Positions 43,796 through 52,500 of a stretch of 64,000 nt of DNA are shown here, one piece after another. The notes below the pieces were generated by a model. That model was not told where the DNA came from. It did not search any database and worked only from the letters and a program-made list of their open reading frames with translations. The DNA is from Catellatospora sichuanensis (GTDB taxonomy: Bacteria > Actinomycetota > Actinomycetes > Mycobacteriales > Micromonosporaceae): NCBI RefSeq assembly GCF_007483665.1, contig NZ_VIQO01000012.1, positions 310,001-374,000 on the forward strand. The letters are read 5' to 3'. Both the position numbers and the translations under genes were made by a program. The number at the start of each line of letters is the position of its first letter. Positions within the stretch are counted from its first letter, which is position 1.

Positions 43796-44506
43796 ATGAC
43801 CGAGCGCAGCGTCGAGCAGGCCCCGCCGCCACCGAGCGGGCCGACGGACGACCAGGCGGCGCACGATGAGATGATCCAGAACCCGCCTGCACAGGCGGAA
43901 ATGGACCAGACCCGGCCGGACGTGGACTCGCCCGCCACCGGAACCGAGCCCGAATCCGGGTTGTCGCGCACGGGTGTCTGGCTCGTTCCAGTGCTGGCCG
44001 TCGCAGGACTGGTGGCGGCCGTGATGCTGGCCCGACCGCAGTCCGAAAGCGCCCCGCCGGTAGGCTCGCCCGCCGGCGACGACCGCTGCCGGGCGGCGAT
44101 CTGCCTCAGCCGGCCGCGGATTGTCGGGAAGGACGGCCGCTCACCCACCGACGAGCAGGTCTTCGAAGAACTGGGCGCCGTCAACTCGAAGCTGGCGCTC
44201 TCGTGGCACCTGCACGCCTCGCCCGTGAGCCTGCCGACCATCCCGGAACGCAGCGGCTACACCGGTTTCACGCTGTTCGCCACGTGCACCGGTGACGGGG
44301 CGTTGACCGTCGTCATTGAGAGCCGGAGCAAAAGGGTCGGGACCATGAAGGTCGGCTGCGACGGCATGGTCGAATCCGGCCTCGGCTTCGCAGATGTGTC
44401 CGAAGCCCTCGTCAACCCGTACACCTTCCACACCTCGCTGGAAGGCAACGTGACCGATGCGGCCTTCTACGTCATCGGCCGGACGACAATCCTCGGCTCG
44501 CCATGA
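43796..44506 (+). CDS. Uncharacterised single-pass membrane protein
   Basis: 236 residues. An N-terminal acidic, proline-rich cytoplasmic part of about 58 residues is followed by one membrane helix (VWLVPVLAVAGLVAAVMLA) and an extracytoplasmic domain of about 155 residues. That domain has four cysteines (DDRCRAAICL, ATCTGD, VGCDGM) that may form two disulfide bonds, in keeping with an outside location. No family is recognised. A TAGTCT box 55 nt upstream could be its -10 element. Confidence 0.65.
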   Translation: MTERSVEQAPPPPSGPTDDQAAHDEMIQNPPAQAEMDQTRPDVDSPATGTEPESGLSRTGVWLVPVLAVAGLVAAVMLARPQSESAPPVGSPAGDDRCRAAICLSRPRIVGKDGRSPTDEQVFEELGAVNSKLALSWHLHASPVSLPTIPERSGYTGFTLFATCTGDGALTVVIESRSKRVGTMKVGCDGMVESGLGFADVSEALVNPYTFHTSLEGNVTDAAFYVIGRTTILGSP

Positions 44507-44588
44507 CATCCTCCCCGTACCCGCGGTCGCGTTGCGACACCTCGCCGACGTAGCAGGCCGGTGCTGACCCGCGGGATCAGCTCATTCG

Positions 44589-44858
44589 TCAATACGGGCG
44601 CCGCAGGCCGTGCTCCGACAGCGCCTCCTCATACCGGTCCAGGATCTCGTCAAGGTCACCGATCACGGAACCGAGCTCATCGAGAGCGGTGGCATCGCCT
44701 GGCGACCGGCGCAGTGCCCCAGCCGCCGCGACCAGCTGCGCACGGAGGGCTGCGAGGGTGTCGCCCTGGACGAGGACGCCGGGGAACGCCCTATGCGGCA
44801 GCCGTACGATCGCGTTGTTGCCGCCGTCGGTCAGCAGCTCGGCCTCGATCAGCTCCAT
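44589..44858 (-). CDS. DUF6959-like small protein
   Basis: 89 residues: ELIEAELLTDGGNNAIVRLPHRAFPGVLVQGDTL, a beta-rich first half, then a helical second half (LAALRAQLVAAAGAL, ALDELGSVIGDLDEILDRYEEALSEHGL). The first half matches DUF6959, small proteins of unknown function in actinobacteria; the match is from memory. It lies 9 nt downstream of the gene for a second small protein, so the two are probably an operon. Confidence 0.6.
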   Translation of the reverse strand: MELIEAELLTDGGNNAIVRLPHRAFPGVLVQGDTLAALRAQLVAAAGALRRSPGDATALDELGSVIGDLDEILDRYEEALSEHGLRRPY

Positions 44859-44867
44859 CTGACCCGG

Positions 44868-45179
44868 TCATCCCTCGCCATGCAGCTGGTCACAGATGAA
44901 GGCGACGGCTGTCGCGACGTCGGTGCAACGCGCCGTGTCATCGCCTTCGATGTAGAAGGGTGGCTGCCCGTCCTCGTGCGAGTCCATCTGGACCAGATCG
45001 TAGGACGTCGAGTCGCCCAGGAAGTACACGTTGTCGTCGTCACCGGCGTGTTTGACCGTGATGCGCTCGACAACCAGGTCTGGGATGTGGTGCCGCACGC
45101 CGTCGAGGACGTCATCGAGTGGCCCGCCTGTACGGTCCTCGGGTGCCCACGGACGTCCGCGGAACGGAGGTCTACTCAT
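44868..45179 (-). CDS. Uncharacterised small protein, operon partner of the DUF6959-like gene
   Basis: 103 residues if it starts at the ATG at 45179; other in-frame ATGs a few codons upstream are possible and no ribosome binding site decides. After a basic start (SRPPFRGRPW) the sequence LVVERITVKHAGDDDNVYFLGDSTSYDLVQMDSHEDGQPPFYIEGDDTARCTDVATAVAFICDQL is acidic and looks globular. The size and the alternation of strands resemble small immunity-type proteins, but this is a weak impression. Confidence 0.5.
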   Translation of the reverse strand: MSRPPFRGRPWAPEDRTGGPLDDVLDGVRHHIPDLVVERITVKHAGDDDNVYFLGDSTSYDLVQMDSHEDGQPPFYIEGDDTARCTDVATAVAFICDQLHGEG

Positions 45180-45311
45180 GACGGCCAGCATGCCCCGCAT
45201 GTCAAGGGTTACCGAACGCATGAATGAAGCATTCACCGACCCAGCACGAGACGAGTTGACATTGTCCCGGCCGTTCAGCACAGACCATCTCGGTCGATTA
45301 CGATCCCGGCC

Positions 45312-45545
45312 GTGAGCACCGACTTCAACGACGACGAAGGCTGGTGGGCGGTCGGCGCCCACGTCTTCACGATCATCTTTTCGACGCTCGCCGTCTGGCT
45401 GTCGGTGGAGTACCTGTTCCGCGTGGTGCCCGAAGACGCCCTGGTAGTAGGCCTGAGCTGCTCAATCGGTGTTCCCCTTGGACATCGGGTGTTTCACCGT
45501 ATGCGTCGCAGGTTCCTGGGGCGTCGCCAGCGAACCGAATCGTGA
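45312..45545 (+). CDS. Small membrane protein
   Basis: 77 residues from a GTG. An acidic N-terminus (STDFNDDEGWWAVGAH) precedes a membrane helix (VFTIIFSTLAVWLSVEYLFRVV), a second weaker hydrophobic segment (ALVVGLSCSIGVPLGH), and a basic C-terminus (RMRRRFLGRRQR). No family is recognised. It converges with the HEXXH gene: the two stop codons are adjacent. Confidence 0.55.
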   Translation: MSTDFNDDEGWWAVGAHVFTIIFSTLAVWLSVEYLFRVVPEDALVVGLSCSIGVPLGHRVFHRMRRRFLGRRQRTES

Positions 45546-46718
45546 TCACTGTCTGACGATCCACGAGACGCCATCCCGAGAACGTCCGGAGCCGCGCCGT
45601 CTCACATCCTGCAGTCCACGGACCGCGGCTCCCACCCCCGCAAGGAAGCGAGCGCCGGCCGGCGTCAGCGCCGGTGAATCGAGAACCTCCGCCAGGGAGT
45701 GCATGACCTGGCTCCGCAACGTCGCGACGTTGTGGGAGGCAAGGTCGTGCAGTCCAGGATCGTGGCACAGTCGACTCCAGAGCCTCGCAACGGCGGTGAA
45801 GGCGTACAGGCCGTGGATCACGCCGACGAGCGGCCGTGGGTCATCGCGCCAGGCGACCGTGTATCGCCTGGCATCGGGTTCGCACAGGACGAACACGTCC
45901 ATCAGCGCATTGAGCTTGCTGTGCTGGAATTCGTGCACCATGGCCACGGCCAGGTCCGCCGGGCTCACGGGTTTCGTCGTGGCGAATCCACCGAATGCGT
46001 CGGCGTGAGTGATGCTGGCAGCCAGGTCAGGCGCTGAGCGCAGCGGCACCATCGACACGAGGCCGGTGGCCAGTTCTCCGGCCATCGGCGGTGCATAGGT
46101 GGTCAGCAGCCGCCAGGCCCCGGTGATGAGTTCCGTCCAGTCGTCCCGGGTGGGTCCGTCGAGGCGCTCGGACACCGGGTGATCGTGACAGTCGCGGTAG
46201 GGATCGAGGTCGTCCACGGTGATGCGGAGGCGCATGTCGCCATGACCGCACTCGACACGGTGAACCGCCCGCCATCCGGGCCCGTCGAGATCTACTGCGC
46301 CGCAGGACGAACGCCGGCGGTTGGCGGATGCCAGCTCGCCGAGGCCCGGCAGCTGGAGGAGTGGTTCCGTCAGCAGGTCAGCAGGCGCGTCGAGGCCGCT
46401 TCGCAGCAATGCGGCGGCGGCCACCGCCCGGAAGTGAGCACCGTCGCCGTCGCGGAGCCGGGTGTGGCGTCCCGCCCATGCCGCCACCCACGGATAGGCG
46501 AGGACCTCCTCACCGGCCGTGGGTGAGGCCTTCTGGGCACGGCTGAAAGCGTCGGCGGCGGATTGCAGTTCCGGATCTCGCGAAACGATGTCGCGAATCA
46601 GCATCAGCGTACGGCTGACACGCATTCGCCGCAGCGAGGACACTGCCCCCGAATCAAATGTGCCACGAGCGATCGAGTCGAGCACCGACAAGGAAATCGG
46701 ATGAACCGAATACATCAT
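45546..46718 (-). CDS. HEXXH-motif putative peptide modification protein
   Basis: 390 residues. The N-terminal helix (HPISLSVLDSIARGTFDSGAVSSLRRMRVSRTLMLIRDIV) and the motif MVHEFQHSKLNALMDVF (H262, E263, H266) match the HEXXH family (mod_HExxH) that accompanies FxSxx-COOH peptide systems. The motif is that of a metalloprotease, but a peptide-modifying role has been proposed. GTG 46721, ATG 46718 and ATG 46715 are all in frame; 46718 is chosen because the peptide's TGA and this ATG overlap (TGATG). It is co-transcribed with the 60-residue peptide gene, its likely substrate. Confidence 0.8.
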   Translation of the reverse strand: MMYSVHPISLSVLDSIARGTFDSGAVSSLRRMRVSRTLMLIRDIVSRDPELQSAADAFSRAQKASPTAGEEVLAYPWVAAWAGRHTRLRDGDGAHFRAVAAAALLRSGLDAPADLLTEPLLQLPGLGELASANRRRSSCGAVDLDGPGWRAVHRVECGHGDMRLRITVDDLDPYRDCHDHPVSERLDGPTRDDWTELITGAWRLLTTYAPPMAGELATGLVSMVPLRSAPDLAASITHADAFGGFATTKPVSPADLAVAMVHEFQHSKLNALMDVFVLCEPDARRYTVAWRDDPRPLVGVIHGLYAFTAVARLWSRLCHDPGLHDLASHNVATLRSQVMHSLAEVLDSPALTPAGARFLAGVGAAVRGLQDVRRRGSGRSRDGVSWIVRQ

Positions 46719-46900
46719 CACACATTGATCGCCGAGTTCCAGCTCCCCGCGGACACGTTCGGCGACTCTCTTACCAGTGAGACCAGCGCCTGGACGGCCT
46801 GAAGGAAATCCGGATCCTCGTTGCGGAGAAGTTCGGACAACCGCTCCTGCGACACGTCATAGAACGATCTTGGCGAGGCGTCGGGCGGGGGGTTCTCCAT
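46718..46900 (-). CDS. Candidate precursor peptide of the HEXXH/FxSxx-like system
   Basis: 60 residues. GAGGAGA lies 7 nt before the ATG and the stop overlaps the HEXXH start, so the gene is very likely real. An acidic, helical leader (SFYDVSQERLSELLRNEDPD then FLQAVQALVSLV) is followed by the tail SPNVSAGSWNSAINV. FxSxx-COOH peptides end in F-x-S-x-x; here the motif is W-N-S followed by four residues, so it is a variant. A -10-like TACGCT and TTCGCA 16 nt apart lie upstream (46978-46951). No signal peptide or cysteine. A role as substrate or signal is inferred from position only. Confidence 0.6.
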   Translation of the reverse strand: MENPPPDASPRSFYDVSQERLSELLRNEDPDFLQAVQALVSLVRESPNVSAGSWNSAINV

Positions 46901-47054
46901 GAATCGTCTCCTCGACCGTCGCCCATTCAGCGGCCAGATGCTCGCCGTTCAGCGTACTTCGGCGAGAGCCGATGCGAAAGCTGCGCTCGCCCGATGAGAC
47001 GTCAGCTTTGATACAGTGTGGACAGTCTGGACGTGCCAACGTGGAGGCGCCGCT

Positions 47055-48239
47055 TTGACCACAGTGGTCTTCGTGCACGGGACAGGGACCCGAAGCCCGG
47101 CGGCGCGGAACACCGTCCAACGGTTGGCACACGGAATACAGCCTTTCGGCGACGTACGCATCCTGTCGTGCCTGTGGGGAGACCGGCTCGGGGCGTCACT
47201 CGGCAGGACGGGCAGTTCGATTCCGGCGGGCCTGTCGGAGCGCGGCGTCGAAGGCATCCCCGACGACATCGCCATCTGGGCCGCACTCGAGCACGATCCG
47301 CTGTTCGAGCTGGACATGCTGGGCACGGAACAGCGCCACGCCGAGCTGCCACCCGGCACCACCCCCGCCCTGCCGTCCGTGCGCGCAGACGTCGAACGCA
47401 TGGCCCGCGACCCGGCCGTACGCGCGGACCTGGCCGATGCCGGACTCGACGCCCACTTCTTCGACGCCGCCGATGAGGTGTTGTCCTCGGCTCCCGCACG
47501 CACCGCGCTGAGCGCTCGGCCATCGGCACAGACCCGAGCCGCCCTGTCGCGGGCGCTGGTCGCGGCGGCGATGCGTCGCGCGGAGAACGAGACGCAGGGA
47601 CCGCTGTTCCTCGACGGCGATCACCGGGACGCCCTCGTGGAACTCGTGGCCGCCCGGCTGGGCGGTGCCAGCGACCGAGGCCAGGTCGGCGAACGGGCCG
47701 TTGCTGCCGCCAAGCGCCTCGCCACCGACTTCGTCGTCAGCAGGAAGGTCGACCGGTCGCGTCTGCTGATGACCCGGCAGGCGACGTCGGTCGCCGGCGA
47801 CGTCCTGGTGTACCTGAGCCGCGGAACGGCCATCCGGGAGTACCTTGCCGAAACACTCGCCGGCATCGACGACGAGGTCGTCGTATTGGGTCACAGTCTC
47901 GGCGGCGTCATCGCCTTCGATCTGCTGTGCCAGCGCCCGTGCCCCAACGTGACCGCGCTCGTGACCGTCGGCTCACAGATCCCCTATCTCTACGAGCTCG
48001 ATGCCCTGCCCGGCCTCGCACTGCACGCGGAGGACCGGCTTCCGCCGCACTTCACCACGCCGTGGCACAACGTGTTCGACCGGCGTGACGTGCTGGCGTT
48101 CACGGCCGCACCGATTTTCGGCGCTCAGGTGACCGATTGGGAGATCGACAGCCGGACCACCTTCCCTCGCTCGCACAGCGCCTATTTCGGCAACCGCCGC
48201 TTCTTCCAGGTGCTCGCCGTCGCGCTGGGCCTCGCATGA
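47055..48239 (+). CDS. Alpha/beta hydrolase of the caspase/STAND operon
   Basis: 394 residues from a TTG with GGAGG 8 nt upstream. It opens directly with the first strand and oxyanion region TTVVFVHGTGTRSP. A long helical insertion (residues 50-265) precedes the nucleophile elbow VVVLGHSLGGVIAFDLL (S281), then FDRRDVLAFTA (acid) and RSHSAYFGN (H374). This is a complete lipase-like triad. Similar hydrolases occur beside bacterial caspases and STAND proteins, where they may be effectors. It overlaps the caspase gene by 4 nt and is divergent from the peptide/HEXXH operon. Confidence 0.78.
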   Translation: MTTVVFVHGTGTRSPAARNTVQRLAHGIQPFGDVRILSCLWGDRLGASLGRTGSSIPAGLSERGVEGIPDDIAIWAALEHDPLFELDMLGTEQRHAELPPGTTPALPSVRADVERMARDPAVRADLADAGLDAHFFDAADEVLSSAPARTALSARPSAQTRAALSRALVAAAMRRAENETQGPLFLDGDHRDALVELVAARLGGASDRGQVGERAVAAAKRLATDFVVSRKVDRSRLLMTRQATSVAGDVLVYLSRGTAIREYLAETLAGIDDEVVVLGHSLGGVIAFDLLCQRPCPNVTALVTVGSQIPYLYELDALPGLALHAEDRLPPHFTTPWHNVFDRRDVLAFTAAPIFGAQVTDWEIDSRTTFPRSHSAYFGNRRFFQVLAVALGLA

Positions 48240-49327
48240 CGCCCGATGTGCAGGCCGTTCTGGTCGGGGTGGAGACCTACGCCGCCGGCTGGTCGCTCGA
48301 CGGCCCGGCCAACGATGCCTGCAGAATGGCCGCTTGGCTGCTGGCAAGGGGCGTTCCCGCGGACCGGATCACCCTGGCGGTCACCCCGCTGGAACGCAAC
48401 CGCGCCGCCGTCGAGCAGCTGGGCGTGAAGATTGTTCCTGCCGATCAGGCATCCGTGTTCGAGCTGTTCGCGGAGGAACTGCGCCACTCGTCGAGCGACC
48501 TGCTACTGGTCCTGTGGGGCGGCCACGGCGTGGTCGACGGCGAAGGTGACATGCGGCTGTTCTATGCGGACGCGTCGACCCACAACAAGCGCAACGCGGA
48601 CTTCAGCTCGCTGCTGGCTGCCCTGCGCAGCACCTATTACCCTGGCCACCCACGTCAGGTGTTCTTGGTCGACGCATGTCAGACGCTGGCCGAGGAACAC
48701 GGCTACCGCACCAGCCTGCCCGGTCAGACGTTCGCCAAAGGCGCCTTCGTGTACGGCCGGCACCAGGAGGTCCTCTTCGCCGCGAGCGTCGGCGAGGCGG
48801 CAGCCAATGACGACGTCCGGCGGTCGGGCGTCTTCTCGGCGGCGGTGATGGACTGGCTCCGGGAAAACGAGCCGCCGTTCCCTCTCGACCTCGCCGAACT
48901 GGCGCGAGCCATGGACCGCAGGTTCAGTGACATGCGCGCGAATGGCCGCGTCAATCAGGCACCGAGTTATCTGCGGCTCAAGACACCGACCCACGACGAG
49001 GTGGTGTACTCCCTGGGGGCCGCAGCGCCGCAGTCACTCAGCCTGCGAGCAGTGCTTGCCATCGTCGAGCAGATGGAACAACTGCCGGAGCTGCTCGACG
49101 ACCGCAACCGGCAGCGGATGATCCTGATGATGGCGCCGGCGATCCGTCGAGCCGTACGTTATTCGGACTTCCACCGCACCCACATGGTGGAGTGGATCCG
49201 CGCCTGCGAGGCATACGCCACCGGCCGCACCGCGCTGCTCGACACCTGGCGTCTGAACGTGCTTCCCGAACGCCTGGGCCCGTTGCTGGCGGTCGTCGAC
49301 CGCGAATGGCCCGAGCCGTCGGGCTGA
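48236..49327 (+). CDS. Caspase-family (C14) peptidase with C-terminal effector-associated-like domain
   Basis: 363 residues. The caspase core has VQAVLVGVETYAAGWSLDGPANDACRMAAWL, the catalytic histidine in VLWGGHGVVDG (H97) and the catalytic cysteine in VFLVDACQTLA (C148). The C-terminal 95 residues (LSLRAVLAIVEQMEQLPELLDDRNRQRMILMMAPAIRR and AVRYSDFHRTHMVEWIRACEAYATGRTALL) are helical and resemble the effector-associated domains that link bacterial effectors to STAND switches. ATG at 48236 overlaps the hydrolase stop (ATGA). The likely activity is proteolysis triggered by the STAND protein encoded next. Confidence 0.85.
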   Translation: MTPDVQAVLVGVETYAAGWSLDGPANDACRMAAWLLARGVPADRITLAVTPLERNRAAVEQLGVKIVPADQASVFELFAEELRHSSSDLLLVLWGGHGVVDGEGDMRLFYADASTHNKRNADFSSLLAALRSTYYPGHPRQVFLVDACQTLAEEHGYRTSLPGQTFAKGAFVYGRHQEVLFAASVGEAAANDDVRRSGVFSAAVMDWLRENEPPFPLDLAELARAMDRRFSDMRANGRVNQAPSYLRLKTPTHDEVVYSLGAAAPQSLSLRAVLAIVEQMEQLPELLDDRNRQRMILMMAPAIRRAVRYSDFHRTHMVEWIRACEAYATGRTALLDTWRLNVLPERLGPLLAVVDREWPEPSG

Positions 49328-49441
49328 ACGGTGTCGGAACATTGTCACCGACCCCCGCCGGTCACGGTTTTGAGATACCCGCTCCGTGCGGCAGAGTGCG
49401 TGGAGCACGTCACACCCCGAAGTAGATCGACGCACAATCTT

Positions 49442-49457
49442 GTTCGAACGGTCGAAC
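49442..49457 (+). promoter_or_regulatory. Short palindrome upstream of the STAND/TPR gene
   Basis: GTTCGA-ACGG-TCGAAC, 6-bp arms, 73 nt before the start. It may be an operator; no promoter boxes fit well around it. Confidence 0.25.
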
Positions 49458-49529
49458 CGTACACACGCATCCATCGATACCATGTGAAGAGCTGGCGTTG
49501 CCCGTGTTGGCGCAGTGTGAGGTAAAGCG

Positions 49530-52500
49530 ATGACTGATGAGGTCAAGCGCAGCTCCGGCGAGCGGCTGCACACACCCCGCCAACTCTCCATCAGGGAGCG
49601 CATCCCGCTGCGCGCCGCCGTCGAGAAGGTCGAGACGCTCACCGATCCGCAGCGTCGCACATCGGTCGTCAAGGAGTTGCGCCGCGAACTCGGCGACAGG
49701 TTCAAGCCCGCCAGCCCGGTCGCGGCCTGGGATGTCGTCGAGGCTTGTCTGGAGATCGGCGAGATCCGGGTTCTCCTGCTCGCGCTCGAACTGCTGGGCA
49801 CGGACGAGAAGCAACAGGCGAATCTGACCGCCGTCGTCGACAAACTGCTTCCCGAGACCGTCTTCGATGCCCTCGATCAGCGCCGGCTCGCCGATGCGCT
49901 CTCCACCGTCGAGCCCGAGATCGTGAAGTATTCACTGATCAGCATCGCCGGGGCTGGATATGTCGACACCCACACGACTGCCACCGACTTCATCGTCGCG
50001 CTGCACTCCGCCGGTGACCAGCCCGATCGTGACCGGGTGGTGCTGTCGTTCCTGGAGGCTGTCGCGCATCGGGCCGACGAATCCGTCTACCTGAGTCTTC
50101 ACTTGATCGTCCACGATGCGGCATCCGGCGCCGGGCTGCCCGACCTGGCCAAAGATCTCTGTGCGCAGACGAGCACCTACATCAAGACGTATGGCGTCAC
50201 CGGTGCTCCACCAGATCCCGCCCGCAGCGACACTGAACCGGACGATATAGTACAAGTTGACGCAAATGTTTCGGGAGACGACGTGATAACCATCGCGACT
50301 ACGACGGTCATAACGTCGCTACCTGCGGTCTATGGCGGCGTGCCCGCGCAGAACGCCCACTTCGTGGGACGCGCCGGCGTCCTCGAGGAGATGCGTCGCA
50401 CGCTTCGCAACAACGTCCGCGCCGCGGTCCTCCCGCACACCCTGCACGGGCTGGGAGGCGTCGGCAAGAGCCAGGTCGCCGTCGAGTACGCCTACCGCTA
50501 CAAGGGCGACTACGACCTCGTCTGGTGGATCCCATCCGACGACGAACGGTCCATCCGGCGCTCTCTGGCCTCGCTCGCCCTCCGCTTGAACCTCACCGAG
50601 AGCACCGACGTCCAGCAGCAGATCGACGCCGTGCACGACGAGTTGCGCATCGCCCGCAGGTTCCCGCGCTGGCTGCTGGTGTTCGACAACGCCGGAGAGC
50701 CCGAAGTCGTCCGACGCTACCTGCCCCGCGGCAACGGCCATGTGTTGATCACGTCGAGAAGCAACACCTGGAAGAATCAGTCCGCCGTCGTCGAGGTGGA
50801 CGTCTTCAGCGAGCAGGAGTGCGTCGACTACCTCACCAGTCGCTGGGAAGGACTGTCAGAGGCCGACGCGCTCAACCTCGCCGACAAACTGGGCCGCCTG
50901 CCACTGGCGCTCGATCAGGTCTCCTCGGTGCACCAGCAGACCGGCATGCAACTGCCGACCATCCTCGGGCTCCTCGACAGCAACCCCGCACGCATGCTGG
51001 CCGAACCACCGACGGATTACCCCGTGTCCGTCGCGATGAGCTGGCGGTTGGCATTCACGCAGCTCAAGGAGAACAACCCCGCTGCCGCTCAGCTGCTCCA
51101 AATGTGCGCCTTCCTCAGTTCCCTGCCGATCTACGTGCCATTGCTGCGACAGGGCCGCGGGGCGAACCTTCCCGCGCCGCTGAGTGACCTGCTCCGCGAC
51201 GAGTACGAGTTCCGAAACGCGGTACGCGACATCGGCAAGTTCGCGCTGGCCCAACTCGATGTCAAACGTGACTTCCTCACGATCCACCTCCTGGTGCGCG
51301 TGGTGTTGCGCGACGGCCTGAGCGAAGAGGAGCGCGAACCGATCGAACATGCCGCGCACGAGGTGCTCGCTCTGGCGAACCCGGGTTCGCCAGACCGCAA
51401 CGACACCTGGACGCTGCACGGTCACATCGCGCCGCACGTCATTCCGTCAGGCGTCATACACTCACCCGACTCCCACGTCCGGCAGATCGTTCTCGACCAG
51501 ATCCGCTACTACTTCGCGATCGGTGACTACGAGGAGAGCCGCCGACTGGCATCCATCGCAGTCGACAACTGGAGAGGCCGCCTGGGACCCGACGACCCCA
51601 TGACCCTGATGGCGAGCTTCAACCTCGCCAACGCCCTCCGCGTCCTGGGTTCCTACAACGAGGCCCGCAATGTCACCGACGACACCGCTCAGCGCATGTA
51701 CCGCACGCTCGGCCGGGAGCATGGCTACTCGCTGCGGGTCGCCAACAGCGTGAACTACGACCTCCGTCTGGCCGGCAGGTTCGCCGAAGCGCTGGCGATG
51801 GACACCGAGGTGCTGTCGCTACACCGGCAGGTCCTCGGTGACGGAGATCCGGCGACCATGCGCGCCGCGCACAACCTGGCCATCGACCTGCGGCTGACCG
51901 GAGACTTCGACGCCGCGTTCACGCTCGACGAAGAAACCTACAAGAGTCGCCGTACCGTCCTCGGCGAGGACAATCCCGAAACCCTGGCCTCGATCAACGC
52001 CCTGGCCCGTGACATCTACGGACAGGGCCGCTACCGACAGGCCTTGCAGATGCAGCAAGCACGGCTGGCCGCGTTCGAACGACGGTTGAACCCGGGCAAC
52101 CGGTTCGTCCTCGTCGCCCGCCGCAACCTCGCCGTACTGCTGCGAAAGGTGGGCGAGCACGCGGCCGCCCTGGACGAGGCCGAGAGCAACCTCAAAGCCA
52201 CCCGTGACGAGGTCGGTGACACCCACGAGTTCACGCTCGCCGCCTCCGTCACGCTCGCCAACACGCTCCGCGTGGTCGGCGAGATCGAGCGAGCGCTGGC
52301 GACTTTCGAGACCGCCCTCGACGGATACCGCACCAGGTTCGGGCACACCCATCCGTTCACCCTGGCCTGCGGCGTGAACCTCGCGATCGCGCTGCGGCAG
52401 ACTCCGAGCCGTGGCGCCGCGGCGCTGACGCTGAACAGCGAGCTTCTGCCGGTCCTGACGGAGACGCTCGGCGACTCCCATCCGTATACCCTCTGCTGTT

